Below are positions 22,621 through 34,850 of a DNA stretch of 64,000 nt, piece by piece. Origin of the DNA: Vandiemenella viatica (lineage: Eukaryota > Arthropoda > Insecta > Orthoptera > Morabidae); the NCBI GenBank assembly GCA_031002005.1, contig JARYHS010009186.1:184972437-185036436 (forward strand), read 5' to 3'. Under the pieces are notes generated by a model. The model ran no database searches, was not told the origin of the DNA, and saw nothing but the letters and a program-made list of their open reading frames with translations. The position numbers and the translations under genes were made by a program. Every line of letters starts with the position of its first letter. The stretch's first letter is position 1.

Positions 22621-25589
22621 CATTTCCACCATTTCATATTCAATTTGCTCCTTTTAAATATCAATCTTGTATTAGCTAAAATTATATAATAATTTGGTCG
22701 CCTGGGCTTATCATGAATAAATTACCTTATAATTTGAATAAACTAAATACAATTTGCATCGAATGAACCGCTATAATTAATCTGAATATAGCAGGTCGCA
22801 GACTCTATATTCATGGAGGATGACACGAGAATGTCATACTACAACATAGAGCACTAACAACTTCCCATTTAAAAATTAAAACAAGGGAACAATATTACGA
22901 CCTGTCACAAAGGAAATAACATATCGTATCAATGTGAAATCAACATGCTGCTTGGAGATACAATTTCAAATTGTTAATTATTTCCCGTGCGTTTCCTTAA
23001 CTCTTTACTCATCCATGTTGGTTTATTTCCTCTTTTCGGCAGAGTAATAGCTCGCATGGTAAACTCTCATTCTGATAGCCGCAACATTGATTCCGCCCTA
23101 GATGGTTTTAATTATTGTGTATCGTATTAATTTTCTCCTATCTTAATACAAAATACTTATTACAAACGACAAAATCTTCAAAAAGACTTTGAGACTGGTT
23201 GTTTGGCTGTATAATGTAGCATTTCAGACTAATAATCTCAAAATAACGCAATAGTTTTGCCCATTATACCATTTTACTTCAAAAATCATTACTCTCATTT
23301 GTTTATTGTGTAGAAGTAACACATATTTTTCTCCTCCAATGCCACCGTAGTACCGGATTAATCTTTTCAATCGCCAGCAATGCAGAATTCACCATTTTTG
23401 TCCTTGCCCGTTATAGTCAAGCTGAAGTATAATTTCTGTGCGTGTTAACTTGAGCATAACATTCTATTCAAAATGAGGTTATTGACTGTTTAGCCCAAGG
23501 GAAACAAATTAGCGCTTTCTTTTGTCTGGGAACTGCATAAATTTTGTACTATTGTGTTCTATGTTATTTTATTTGTGTAAAATGTAATATTTAAGGTGAA
23601 CATCTTGTACCAACTGAGAATTTTGATTTGTGATTACGGAAAACCTACAGAAACTCGGCGAGTAGTTTTGAATTTCTGCTCATTGTACTTTTTGTACATT
23701 CAGGCGCCACGCATAGCCTCACTGCAAGACTAAAGATGAACAACCATTGCCAGTCGTCGGGGTGAAAATAATAATGCAAAATTATTCATGCATTCATGGT
23801 AAGGTTGTTGCAGCACTCTTGATAGATACGTGTATGCTACTGACCTACTGACCAACTTGCTTCTACTGACCAACTTGCTTTTCTTAATTAAGAAAGGAAT
23901 TTTTCAGAATTCTACCATTACAGGGAAAAAGTATCATTATTTCTATAACATTTTTCCCCCCTTTTTTACGAACATTTATCTCCTTTTACATCTAACCGAA
24001 ATCGTTAAATGAGATATCATTTTTAAGATTAAAATCTTCACTTAGGCAACATCATAAATTAAGAACGAAATTTTTCCGAATATGACCATTGAAGGACAAT
24101 AGTAATAACTGTGACAGTTGCGCATGTGATGCAGTTCATAGCCAAGCCACTAGATAGCAGCAGCACATATCACAGAGATATTAATAAACTGTGTCGAATT
24201 TTGATACCTACCTATTTCACTAAACAAATGAAGCGATTCTTCTTCCATCCTATTACAAATCACCAACCTTACTATTTATGGTATTCACGAAAATTTCGAA
24301 AGGGCATCTATTCATTAGTTATTTTTAGTATTTTTATCTAATAACTCGGTTCGTAATTTAAGTAAAGTAGACACGGTTGATTACTAGTTTACAATTTTTT
24401 CACTTACGTACCAGACTCTTCTGAAAACGAATACCAGGTAGTAAAAAAATTGTGGACCTTTCAGAAATATGTTACAAAACAAAGCAAGTTTCTTATCACC
24501 ATTGATAAACGTTTAATAGAAGATTAGTTTTAGAAGTTTAGTATCAACTGAAATACATACATAGAAGAAAATAACATAAAAATTCGTGTGACGGTTTTAC
24601 TTTATACTTTGCTGTGTTATTTAGTCCTATCACTGTTTCTAAGGCGTTGTATGATACTTTCCAAGGCAGCGCTTAGGCCTTGATTCGACTCAACGGGCAT
24701 TCTGTTAAAACGTTTTACGAATTAAAGAGAAATTAATAGTTTCATAAGAAAGAGTGAAAATTGTTAAATATTTAACAGAAATCTAAGAAATTTATATATG
24801 TGCAGTGTTAATATCAGTATAGCATTGTTTTGTTTATTTTCAACTGAATCTTTCTATATTTTTCTCTGTTACGCAATGTGGAGAAGTATTACACGTACTT
24901 GGCTGAGTTTTGTGAAATCACTACCAACTAGTTTTAATTTAAGAGTTGAATCTTAAACTTTAATTCTTTATAACTCAACGTTATTTTACGCCAATACCGT
25001 TGTCGGTACAGGGATCATATCGACATTTTTTTTTTTTTTTTTTTCATCCTAGCAGTCGTGGTTGGATTGAAATGCTGCCTGGATCAGAAGTAAAAATTCA
25101 TAAAAACCATAGAAATGAGGTACTTGCATTCAGCGAAAACACTTGATTCTCTCCATCGATTCGTATTTATTATCAAGCCGTGGAATATATTTTGCTATTA
25201 TAAATTTCTTATGAATTTTTGAAACGGTGAGAAGCTGAAATGTAAAGAGCACATTGTAACATTTCAAGATGTTTGTCTTTATTTTGCAGCGCTGGTATCG
25301 CGATCTAGAATTAAACCCAATCTTCACATACGCGGAGCCCTCTTTCCGTGAATTAAAATGTTGATTTCGGCGACCATCAGCTGAAATTCTTTTTCCAATA
25401 AAACGGAAAAAATGATATCAAACACTAATACTATTGAAATCAATACTAACATCTGGCACTAAGAAAATGTCTGCATGACTCTCATTAAATCTATGTTATC
25501 ACTTTAAGAAGGGGGAAAGAGAATAATATATTGCTTTCTATTCGAAATCACAGTAGCGTGTTGCCACATCATAGACGATAAGCAATAAC
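22621..25589. other. Long stretch without recognised genes
   Basis: AT-rich DNA. Contains a short tandem duplication (ctgaccaacttgctt twice near 23,846-23,880) and an 18-T run at 25,027-25,044 with no obvious retroposon body. Confidence 0.45.
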
Positions 25590-25775
25590 TGTCTGGCCTC
25601 GCTTACGAGAGGATGCAGGCTCGAATTCTCGTGCAGCCATCCAAATTTTTGTTTTCTAACGATTACGAAATCATTCCAGGTGAAAGACAAGATGGTTCCT
25701 TCAAAATGCCAATTCCCAATTCCTTCCCGTTCCATGTAGGCAGTCCTTCTTCGCCTCGCGACGTCGTAGAGCGTG
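25590..25775 (+). mobile_element. SINE-A copy, diverged
   Basis: Head and B-box region (ctggcctcgcttacgagagg, ggctcgaattctcgt) are followed by the diverged body (aaatcattccaggtgaa) and the tail region (tcgcctcgcgacgtcgta). The B-box has substitutions from the consensus, so promoter activity is doubtful. Confidence 0.65.
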
Positions 25776-27159
25776 AAGCTATACATATATATACATATAC
25801 CAGTAAAAGTCGTTACGTATTTCTGAGAAGGAGGAGAGAATAGAAAAATAGGAATAGGAAAGGTGATATAACCCAATAAAAGACGGCATCTTTACTACAG
25901 TTAGCATCTTAATTTTTCAGGAAACGTCTGTTACGTAATTTAAAGTAATCTGTGATCAGGACAGAATCTTTTATTCGAGATGCAATTACCGATTACTTCT
26001 AGATATATAAACAAAAACCTGCCTGAAATATATTATCCGGCCCAGTCTGAACCGGTTCCTGTCCAACGAAACAGATATCCTTCGTACCTATTTATTTAAT
26101 TCTGCTCATTAGTGGTGTTACGAGCAAGTGTTGAACAGACTCACTGGGAAAGATCTCGCCACGCACCCCGAAAGACATAAACAGCATATCAAGTATAAAA
26201 TTATTGAGCCACTTTATTGCAGAGTAGCTCATCTCATTAGGAAATAATTTAAAACTTATTAAAACCATGAATTTGGTTACATATCGTCAACACGCATTTA
26301 TAAAATATACTGTGCTATAACTTGACTTAACGTATATGGCATACATCAAGATTGGTACAGATTCTATTCGTGTCATCCTCAATCTAATTCTCTGCACTGT
26401 GCTCGTTCTGTATCAAGTACAATGTCGAATAGAATGTTCTTCAAGTAGTCGTCGAGAAATTTTTTCCGAGGCTTCCCGAAGACGTTGAGTATGTAGGTTG
26501 CATGCTGGCGTTATGAAAGCTGGTGGTCATTCTTCCCCGTCGATTCGGGATGATAACTTCGTTATTTTCCTCGTTTCTGGAATGCTACAAACATTTGTTG
26601 AATTGCTTCTTCAACACTGGAACCAGTTCAGTAACTAACTTCTTGAGGATCCACATGGTGTAAAATCTGCGCTTTTGTATTTATTGATTGAAAAAATTGA
26701 AACTCATGATTTATAACGCCTAGTTACAAAAATTCTCTTTCATAATTGTTAGTCATCTTTCTTCCCAAGCCGACATAGATTTTTGAAATACATATATAGC
26801 CTGAAATTGCTATTCTTATTTGTAAATTAATTATTTTACATTTCTGTGAACGGAATTGGCAGAAATATGGATAAGTAATAGAATAAGTAAACAACATAAT
26901 GCTATTAGAATAATCAATACCTAATTTTGATTTAGTAGTAAGTCACTTCCAATTATTGACATAAGTCAATAATCCAAATTTTTAAAAGAAGTTGCAGGCT
27001 TTGTTTTCAAACTGTTTTCAACATCTTGAAAAACTTGGAAAGTTGAGGTGTTCCATCGACAATAATAGTGTAAGAGAATGTGCTCCAGTTCCAAGAATTT
27101 TCATTGATTGGAGGAAATAGTTAATGACAACATGGCCCTAGTAGCCTACGGGAGGTAAA
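25776..27159. other. No gene seen
   Basis: AT-rich DNA with no ORF or repeat that I can support. Confidence 0.45.
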
Positions 27160-27172
27160 CCAATCAACTTCT

Positions 27173-27420
27173 TTTTTTTTTTTTTTTTTTTTCCTAATGA
27201 ATTTGGCATTCGGCCATGTTAGCTATTCAGCCAGCTCAATGTGTTTTTTCATTTTACAATGTATAGATTTAATCCAAGTGTGATTGTTTTCTCTCTTTTG
27301 TAAGGATGACACAAGACGAACACAACACTTAATTAAAACCACCCATGCCCTCAGCCGGACTCGAACCGGCGACCCCTGTAACGCGATGCAAGCACCTTAC
27401 CCCTACGCTGCCGGGGTCGG
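27173..27420 (-). mobile_element. SINE-B, full-length, minus strand, with target duplication
   Basis: On the minus strand: a tRNA-like head (ggcagcgtaggggtaaggtg), a B-box (ccggttcgagtccggc), a body, the family 3' motif (gagctggctgaatagc) and a poly-A tail (poly-T at 27,173-27,192). A perfect 13-bp direct repeat, ccaatcaacttct, flanks it (27,160-27,172 and 27,421-27,433). The intact duplication shows a recent, complete insertion. Same family as 28,820-29,092. Confidence 0.9.
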
Positions 27421-27599
27421 CCAATCAACTTCTATCAAGCCGACAAATATCCACACTAATATTGTAAATGCGAAAGCAACTCTTCTCTCTGTGTGTTTGT
27501 TAAGATTTCACGATTAAACCTATCTTGATGAAATTAGACAGGTAAATACTATGTATCGTTAGAAAGGAAATAGGATACTTCTTTTTCCGGATAACCAAC

Positions 27600-27826
27600 A
27601 AATTTGGCCTCAACTTCGGGAGGGACGTGGGTTCGAATCCCCGATCAACCATCCATATTTAATTTTTCCATGGTTTCCTCAAATCACTCCAGGAGAAAAC
27701 CAGAATGGTTTCATCAAAAAATTCAAGTCTGAATTCCATCTAATTCCTTTTCTTCAGTCCTTCCCCGCCTCTAATGACCTCGTCGTCGACAATGCGTAAA
27801 GCCAAAAACAAAGCAAAACAAAAAAA
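27600..27826 (+). mobile_element. SINE-A copy
   Basis: Good B-box (gggttcgaatccccgat at about 27,629), then the body (caaatcactccaggag) and the tail (gacctcgtcgtcgacaatgc), followed by an A-rich end. I did not find a convincing target duplication. Confidence 0.75.
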
Positions 27827-28439
27827 CTACAAATTTTGTCATGAAATTCTAAAAAGTATCCGAATGGTAACAGACAGTCGGACATCGTGTGTAAGTCCCT
27901 GTAATATTATATCAATCGCTAGGGCTTTGTTTCTCTCGCAGATAATTTGTATATGATCTGTTAATAAATTTCATGCACAGAGATAATTTATTATATTGTA
28001 TAGATGTGGATTTGCGCTCTATCAGGTAATTATTTTGTGTTTACATGTAGGTAGCTCACCGATTTTTAGCCCCCAAAGGCTATATATCTTAGCAAACCAC
28101 ATCAAAAACAAAAACGTTGTGTAAAATGCAGTATTAACATAATATGTACCCAGAACGTGACATAGTTTAAGACTTCAAACAAAATGCGCCGCGGAATCTG
28201 TGGTCGGTAGTCTCCCACACTTAACACCCTCCCTTTAGTTTGTTATTAGTTATAAATATATTGCAAATTCCAATAGTAGAATCGTATGGTGATGGCTTCC
28301 CCAGCGTATTATTTCGACTCCGTGGGTGTTGAGACAACTTTTACGTAACTTACATCTTTTTGTCCAATTCTGGCAATGAAATTCTAAGTCCAGGCGTATG
28401 AAGTCGCGGATGACAACTAGTGATGCATACTTATCATTT

Positions 28440-28730
28440 AATACCCAGCAAGAATAACCGGTGCGTCGTTGGTACATTCTCTGGCCGGGCGGTGACCTTT
28501 GACCTCTGGTTCTGCAACGGACATGTAGCGGCGGCCAGATCATTCATTACGCCGTCACGCCACCACGGCGCTAATCACTGGGCCAGCTTCGTTAGCGCTG
28601 CGTCCGCTCACATAACCGCCACGCGCAATTACCATCAGCGAGACCCACACACAGACCTCTACAAACAGAGCGGCATTAATACATTAGGTGTCAACCCACC
28701 GTGTCGCCACGGCCTGGGTATCACCTTGCA
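28440..28730. other. GC-rich island with DR1 site, possible enhancer
   Basis: The island is GC-rich and repeat-free. Besides the DR1 listed separately, it has several homeobox-like attat/ttaat cores (about 28,675-28,690) and CpG-rich patches. A 121-codon ORF (28,420-28,785) runs through it without a known domain and is treated as chance. Confidence 0.35.
28493..28505 (-). promoter_or_regulatory. Perfect nuclear-receptor DR1 site
   Basis: TGACCTTTGACCT is the reverse complement of AGGTCAAAGGTCA, the ideal direct repeat with one-base spacer bound by HNF4, RXR/USP-type and COUP-TF/Seven-up nuclear receptors. A perfect 13-bp match is rare by chance, and its place in a GC-rich, repeat-free island supports function. 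No target gene is visible. Confidence 0.5.
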
Positions 28731-28819
28731 GAAACAAGAGCACTTGTCACAGCCTTTTTTTTTACCACTGTGCTGCCTTCACTAAACATTGTAGGTTTTA
28801 TCTATGAACTAATGAAAAT

Positions 28820-29056
28820 GCCGGCCTTGGTAGCGTAGGGGCTAGAGTGCTAGCCTAGCTCCGCGTGCCGAAGGCCGCCGGTTCGAATCCGGTCGCGGGC
28901 ATGGATGTTTAAGTGTTGTGTGTCTGTGTGAATGTCCTGTCCGTCCTGTGGCGTCCATACATTGGAAAAATACAATATATATACTGGATGACGACTTATA
29001 CACTAAGCTTTAATAATTACATTAAGCTGGCTGTATGGCCTTCGTTGCCAAATGCC

Positions 29057-29091
<35 letters not shown>

Positions 29092-29092
29092 C
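28820..29092 (+). mobile_element. SINE-B, full-length, with target duplication
   Basis: tRNA-like head (ggtagcgtaggggctagagt), B-box (ccggttcgaatccgg at about 28,879), body starting atgtttaagtgttgtg, family 3' motif (taagctggctgtatggcc), then 28 A at 29,062-29,089. A perfect 11-bp direct repeat, ctaatgaaaat, flanks it (28,809-28,819 and 29,093-29,103). The long pure tail and exact duplication point to a young insertion. Confidence 0.9.
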
Positions 29093-29381
29093 CTAATGAA
29101 AATCAGAAATATTGTGTACACTTCCATGACGGTCAAAACCCAGAATTTGGCTACAAATCGTCAAATTATGAGTATAAAAGCGTTTTGCTGTCAATATCTG
29201 GCAATACTACAATATCCGGGCCACTGAACTTTGAAGAATTTAACGGTTGATTCTTATATTCCTTGACAAGACAAATCGAAAGAAAAGTTTTTTTTTGATA
29301 TCTCTCCTAGTTATTGAGATATTGAATGTTAACAATCAATTGTAGGTATAGTTCCTTGCGCTTTTAGTGACGTTTCTCTTC

Positions 29382-29950
29382 TGGTCCAGGCCGTATTTCA
29401 ACCTAATCACAACAGCTGGAAAGAAAACAAAACATCTGTTGTGCATGTTCACCGTGTAGTTAGTTCCTAGTGGATTCGGCTGGTGGCTTTCTGGTCCAGG
29501 CAGCATCTCATCCTAACCACGTCAGTACTGAGATACGATATCTCCAGATCTAAACGAGGTATTAAAAATGGTGTTCCTCACTTTCGATTTATGTCGTCCA
29601 GTTACATAAAAATCCACCATCAAATATGAATTTGGAGAAATTTTTCTTCTGATCCTGGCCACCTTTCAGCCTGATCACCTTAATTTTGAGAACGATATCG
29701 CGATAACTAACTGAGGTATCATAACATGGCGTTGTTTACTTTTGATTTATCTCGTCCAGTTACATAAGAATTCATCATCGGATATTGCTTTGGTAAAAAA
29801 ATTTCTTCGTGTCCAGGCCGCCTTTCGGCCTAACCGCCTCAATTTTGAGATACGATGCCTCGAAAACTAAGCTAGGTGTCAAAAAAAAATATTCTTTACT
29901 TTCGATTTGTCTCGTCGAGATATTTTAGAATAGACGATAAAATTTATGAA
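29382..29950. repeat. Tandem repeat, about 159-bp unit, three copies plus a partial
   Basis: Units begin near 29,490, 29,648 and 29,807 at the phrase tggtccaggc or a variant, and each contains a version of tcgatttatctcgtccag. A shorter related unit begins at 29,382. The period is about 159 bp. Diverged copies suggest an old array. The words ctcgaaaacta and tttgtctcg also occur in the ends of the DD41D element at 41,706. Confidence 0.7.
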
Positions 29951-30131
29951 ATTTCAGTGACTATGATATCGTATAAACCCTCAGTAACTTTATATGCCCG
30001 CCCACCCCCTTTAGCTCATGTTGTAGCACGATGATGGAGTTCAGTGTTTCTCTAGTTAGTTGATTTTATGTTCGTAAATGGAAGCAATTTCCACCATTCG
30101 GAATGGGTGGTACGGTAGGACAGTTGGTAGT

Positions 30132-30248
30132 GCATGATTTTTAATCACCGGATTGTGTATCATATTATCATAATCCACCACTATGGAATGCGCAGCATCA
30201 CAGGGGGGGAGGTGGCGCATGATTTTTAATCACCAGATTATGTATCAG
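30132..30248 (+). repeat. Short direct repeat pair
   Basis: The phrase gcatgatttttaatcacc plus about 13 further bases occurs twice, at 30,132-30,162 and 30,218-30,248. The copies differ at two positions. Confidence 0.65.
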
Positions 30249-30374
30249 AGTAAACGGAAAAATCACAAATCTCTCCATAGCACTTACTTTACTTTCCGTG
30301 ACTGGACTGTTTCAAATTGCATCCTTCCATAAACTAGCCTCTTGGATCGTGTCATTGAGCAATAAGTCTTCTAC

Positions 30375-30600
30375 TTAACACACTAATCCCATGTCTCTGC
30401 ACTCTGGGAGATGCTCTGGTGTCTGAAAGGATCCGCAGTCACACTTGTGAAGGTCTGTATATCCTCACTTTTATAGAGTACCCCTTCATCTTGATACTCC
30501 TATTCTGAGTCTATTCAATACCTTCCATTTCCCATATGGAAGATTGCGCCCAGTATGAAGAGCGGAAATTATTCACTGTTGCCAGTGATTCGTCGGTCGA
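30375..30600 (-). pseudogene. LINE reverse transcriptase C-terminal fragment
   Basis: On the minus strand one frame reads GKWKVLNRLRIGVSR, a few residues with stop codons, then HKCDCGSFQTPEHLPEC before a stop at 30,375. The W-LNRLR-G pattern and the CxCG-x(n)-H-x(4)-C knuckle are typical of the C-terminal end of ORF2 in non-LTR retrotransposons of the Jockey/R1/I type. At least three in-frame stops precede the knuckle, so it is dead. The reverse transcriptase core is not seen upstream. Confidence 0.7.
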
Positions 30601-30698
30601 TGTCGACCACAACTTTGGTGGCCGTTCCAATGTCTTTTGGAATATCAATCCTGATAAGATCGCCACTGGTTTTCACTTGATTCCTTCCTGCATCTTGT

Positions 30699-30773
30699 AA
30701 TGTTTCCGCAACCGAGATCCCGAAAGCACTGATTTACCTGACTGCAGGAGACACCAAGTTCTCAGAGGTAGGT
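30699..30773 (+). repeat. 75-bp direct repeat, copy 1
   Basis: Nearly identical to 31,002-31,076 (start aatgtttccgcaaccga, core actgatttacctgactgcag). The copies are 303 bp apart and differ at about four positions. Confidence 0.85.
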
Positions 30774-31001
30774 GCCATATCCGGCTCTAACTGTGATTGT
30801 AAAATGAATTGCGGTTTCATTAGGGAAGGATGAAAATGCAGCCGAAGGCGAGCCTCGACTGATTTTCAAGTCCCTACGAATGATTCTCAAATACTACTCG
30901 TGATCACGTGTCATTGTGAAAGATGAAGTGCCTATAACACGGCAGTTGAGACAGTTTTACTTCTTTGGTACTTTGAGAAAACATTAAGTATTCCTATGAG
31001 A

Positions 31002-31076
31002 AATGTTTCCGCAACCGACATCCCGAAAGCACTGATTTACCTGACTGCAGGAGACACCAAGTTCTCAATGGTAGGT
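31002..31076 (+). repeat. 75-bp direct repeat, copy 2, at the edge of locus A
   Basis: The similarity to copy 1 stops at 31,076, where the large duplicated locus A begins (31,075). This suggests that the duplication junction lies at the end of this repeat. Confidence 0.85.
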
Positions 31077-32489
31077 ACTACCATGCTCATATTAATCCGA
31101 ACGACCTGAATTGCACATCGCTACAATTCCTCCTGGGACTTATTCAACCCATTTTACACATCTACCAAGACAGTACTATACCCGCTAGGTGGTACATTCA
31201 CGTTACTATCCAAAATTGAGACTCACCCACCTCACAAAAAACGTGACATATTTTAACATATTCGTTATACAAACGGAAATATGGATTATATTTCGTTAAT
31301 AAAAGAGTTGTGCAGACATTGAATGCATTTCATTTTAGCTTTTTAAAACATTCAAGAGAAATTACGTTTCCATACAGAACATAAAAAATTACCGTTTTCA
31401 AACAAAAAGTTAATTTTGAACAAACGCTAGGGTCAGAAGAAAGTATGACATTATACCGATCATCTGTCACTTAAAATAACTAACTATTAATGATAAAATC
31501 AATATTTGCGTGTGAAGATAGTTTTAGGTGAGTGCGTTGACAAATAATTGCAGCTTTTTGATGTTAGTTAATTTTGCGGTGTGCTATGAAGACATGTTGT
31601 TCTTTTACTACTACATTTAAACTTATTTTAGAAACATACGGAAAAACTTATAACTTAATTATTGTTGTCGGTGACATGAGATGTCGTCAACGCAGTCTGA
31701 GTAGACAGTATTTTAGCGTCAAAAAACTTATTTTCACCTACCATTTATAACGAAAGCTGCTTAAGGCGAAATGAAAACTCTTTTCAAAACTAAAACAAAA
31801 ACATAACAAGATGAGGGTTCAGTAGTTGAAGACACAATTTCGCATAGTGTTGTCACCTTTGTGGTTTTAGTGGTGTTTCATAAGCAGGCAAAGAACAAAA
31901 ACTAATACGGCTTTTTCGCTGTAGCAATATTCTGTGGATTGTGCTGTTAAAACTCAAACGACAGGTGAAACGTTGATTTGATGTCCTTACCAAAAACGTA
32001 ATTGGCAAGTATCCAAGGACAGGCACTTAAAACATTTGGTAATTAACGAACTGCTGCGTTTTCTAGCGGACACGTACGAAATCATTAGTTTATTTCGCGA
32101 TTTATACGCTTCTTGCTACTTGAAGTAGTCCAACTTTTCACTCCATTCTGATGTTAATACTACGGTGAACTCTTCCGACAGTAGTCCGTGTAGAACCTGC
32201 ACTGATTTAAGAAGTAAAATTATTACCAGTCAACTGGTAACCCAGAATACAACCAGAAGTTTCACAAGTGCGAAAATTTTAGAAGCTCATACTAATCAAT
32301 AACGAATGTCAATGAACAATTGTTTTTATATTTTGTAACTGTTGTTTATGAGACATAAAGTTTGGAGGAAGACACAGGAAGCTGGGAACAAGGAAACGTA
32401 ATGCTGGTCAACACGTGTATAAGAGTTGTTGCCCCCTCTACTGCGGTCTTGATAGGACTCATCAACTAGCTCTTATAGGCGTCACGGGC

Positions 32490-32562
32490 GCCGACCCGGA
32501 AGCATGGTGGCTAGCACTCGGGTAGTTCCTGGAGCAGACGGTTCGAGTCCAGCCTCGGACAT
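32490..32562 (+). repeat. tRNA-like module
   Basis: gcatggtggctagcactcgg resembles an A-box region and gacggttcgagtccagcc contains a B-box. It is followed by an AT-rich body. No acceptor stem forms, so it is not a tRNA gene. Copy in locus B at about 50,790-50,862. Confidence 0.55.
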
Positions 32563-33394
32563 AAGTGATTTTTATGAACTGTTACGTTCTTCTTGTGTTT
32601 AATCTACTGTGGATCACCAAAATCACAACATACACCAACTGAGAAGCTAAAATAATGGAGAAGATGCACGTATCGATAAACAAACACGAATGCTTTATTG
32701 GTTTATTTTTTACCAATTCAGTCTTTAAATGTTTTTTATGTTCTTGAAATGTCACAGGAACGATTATTTACCAAGGATTGGAAAGGAATCCGGCCACGGT
32801 ATTCAAGTATGAATTAGACCCCTGTTAGCCTGAAATTATTTCGTTAATCCTCTGAAAACCAAAACATGGATTTTCTTGACTGTGGCATACATAAAATTAC
32901 TGACAAATATACTTGAAAGTGGACAGCCAAAATGTCAGTGCTAACAGAACTGGTAAAAATTTCAACAATTTCATGAAAAGAAGTGCAGCTTCAAAGGCTT
33001 ACTTTTAACTTAGAAAGACGATCCAAAGTTTCGCTATGATAGGTAGATCAGCAGTCACTGATTCAGAATGCTATTCATGCATCCTATCAGAACTAATTGT
33101 TCTACTGTCTTCGTTGTATAGGCCTACGTAAGTGACGTTAAAAGCAAAATTGTAGTCAGAATGGATAATCTTCTTGATCATAAAAATCTAACAATTTCCG
33201 TCGAATCACTTAAAACAGTTAATGGTGGTTTGTTACTGCGATCTTAACTGTCTCCTGTAGCATGCTTAGTAGTGAAAGGAAATTATTGACTGATATTCAC
33301 CAATCTAATCTATGTATCAACAAATTTGCTGTCATCACAGCTATAGCAGGATGAAGTTCAAAACTGTGAAGGCATAACAAAGTTTTTAATTGGT

Positions 33395-33600
33395 TGGGGC
33401 TTTACAACCAGCCGATTTCAAGGTCATTAGGGCCTGCAGAGCGCTGGGGAAAGGAACGCCAAGTATCGCAGCCATGTTAATTTGGGAAACACGTCGCGGC
33501 ATTCGCTTGGAGTAATTTCGGAAAACCATGGAAAACCGAAACCAGGACAACCGATCCGGTGATCTAATATGCGACTTTCCGAATTCCATTCTCGAGCGTT
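33395..33600 (-). mobile_element. SINE-A-related copy, minus strand
   Basis: In reverse order it shows the family tail (aaggtcattagggcctgcag), the body (cggaaaaccatggaaaaccg) and a diverged head ending near cgagcgttaaccactc. The same copy sits in locus B at about 51,694-51,899, so it was present before the duplication. Confidence 0.65.
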
Positions 33601-34561
33601 AACCACTCACCCAACTTGTTCGGTGACAAAACAACTCCAAAATACCTTCCCAAAGAAGAAACGGTTATACGTGGATCTCACGTTTCATTAAGTCTGAGTA
33701 TAGATCTCAGGTAAGTTATCGAATTAATGAAGCTGTTGAGCCAAAAAATAGTGTCAAAATACAACAGCGATGAATGAGGACAAATTTTACGTAAGAATCT
33801 GAAATAACTTAATATTTCGAATATTGAAAATTATGTGTCAGCTAAAAAAAGACTCTGCGATCAAGGACGACACTGCAAACTGTTCCAAAATTTTATAGTT
33901 TAGCGCTGTTATTCTCTGCAGTTGGTTTGTAGAACAGCAGTTATAGTTGAAAGAGGAAACTGTGAGTTTACGCTGAGCATTTGACCACTCGGAACTTGCT
34001 TTCCATTTAAAACAGAGGGTCTGGCTGGGAGTAATATCATAAAGTCTATAAGCTGAGTAATGATAAAAATCTACATTATCACCTGTTTAAAAAAGTTTTC
34101 TCACTGAAAGAAAGTTATTATTTGACTTGTGTAATTGCTGCAGATGATTCTTTTCAAACATTTCTAGGGCTTAATTTCAGTGTTATTTCGTTGTATGTGT
34201 ACTAAGATTTCAGATAAGTCATGATGATGTTTCGCATTGTGGTTAATAACTTCCCTGAGTTTAACAGAATTCATTTTACATAGGCCATATTAAAACTGAT
34301 TACAACCGTCTGCTTCCGTAAAAGTTTTTAATCGCTATAAAACTAAGTTTCTTCATACAAATCCACAGCTTTCATCCTATTTCGATGAAACTTTGCACAC
34401 TTATCCTTTGAAACAAGGAGAAAAATACTGTTTACATTTGGTTGAAAAATTATCTGTATAAATAATACGTGTTGTCTCATAATTTCGAAATGCTACTGAA
34501 CGGCGATAGACAGACGCGTTGGATATGGACGTCTCTATACTGCCTGCTCCGTGTATCAGTC

Positions 34562-34640
34562 AGACAGCTCAGTGGTTAAAGCGCTTGCTTACAAATGTTT
34601 GGCTGGTGGTCTCCGGTTCAAATCTCCGTGGAGGCTAAGA
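34562..34640 (+). repeat. tRNA-like module inside a Helitron
   Basis: agctcagtggttaaagcgct resembles a tRNA D-arm with A-box; ctccggttcaaatctccg carries a B-box 40 bp later. Matching modules sit at 35,118-35,192 (nested copy) and about 54,776-54,850 (locus B). The Helitron family therefore carries an RNA polymerase III-type promoter-like segment. Confidence 0.65.
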
Positions 34641-34850
34641 TTTTTAAAAATTGTTTTTGATCGTAAGAGTCATGCCTGGGCCGGATTGAATGTTAAACTG
34701 TAGATATCACAAAGTTAGGGGTGCAATGCGAGGCAAATCGTAGGTAGTCTTGCAATGCTGTAGGTGTACACTTTTTTACGTTATAATGATTCTTCAAGGG
34801 GCTGTTCGCAGTCAGAGAGAGAGAGAGTGTGTCAGTGTGAACCGCAGTAA

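Larger units (their letters stand above)
31075..34350 (+). repeat. Locus A, first segment of the large duplication
   Basis: Direct copy of 49,388-52,659. In the first 1.05 kb I counted about eight substitutions and two short indels, so identity is near 99%. Neither copy has a recognisable gene. Contents include a tRNA-like module (32,490-32,562) and a SINE-A copy (33,395-33,600). It ends at 34,350, where locus A jumps to sequence found 1.9 kb further on in locus B. Confidence 0.9.

Noticed and set aside
28420..28785. 121-codon plus-strand ORF
   Set aside because: No recognisable domain; it follows the GC-rich island, and a 97-codon minus-strand ORF overlaps its left part. Treated as chance.
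33386..33589. 67-codon ORF preserved in both loci (also 51,685-51,888)
   Set aside because: It lies within a SINE-A-related repeat, and its preservation simply reflects near-identity of loci A and B.
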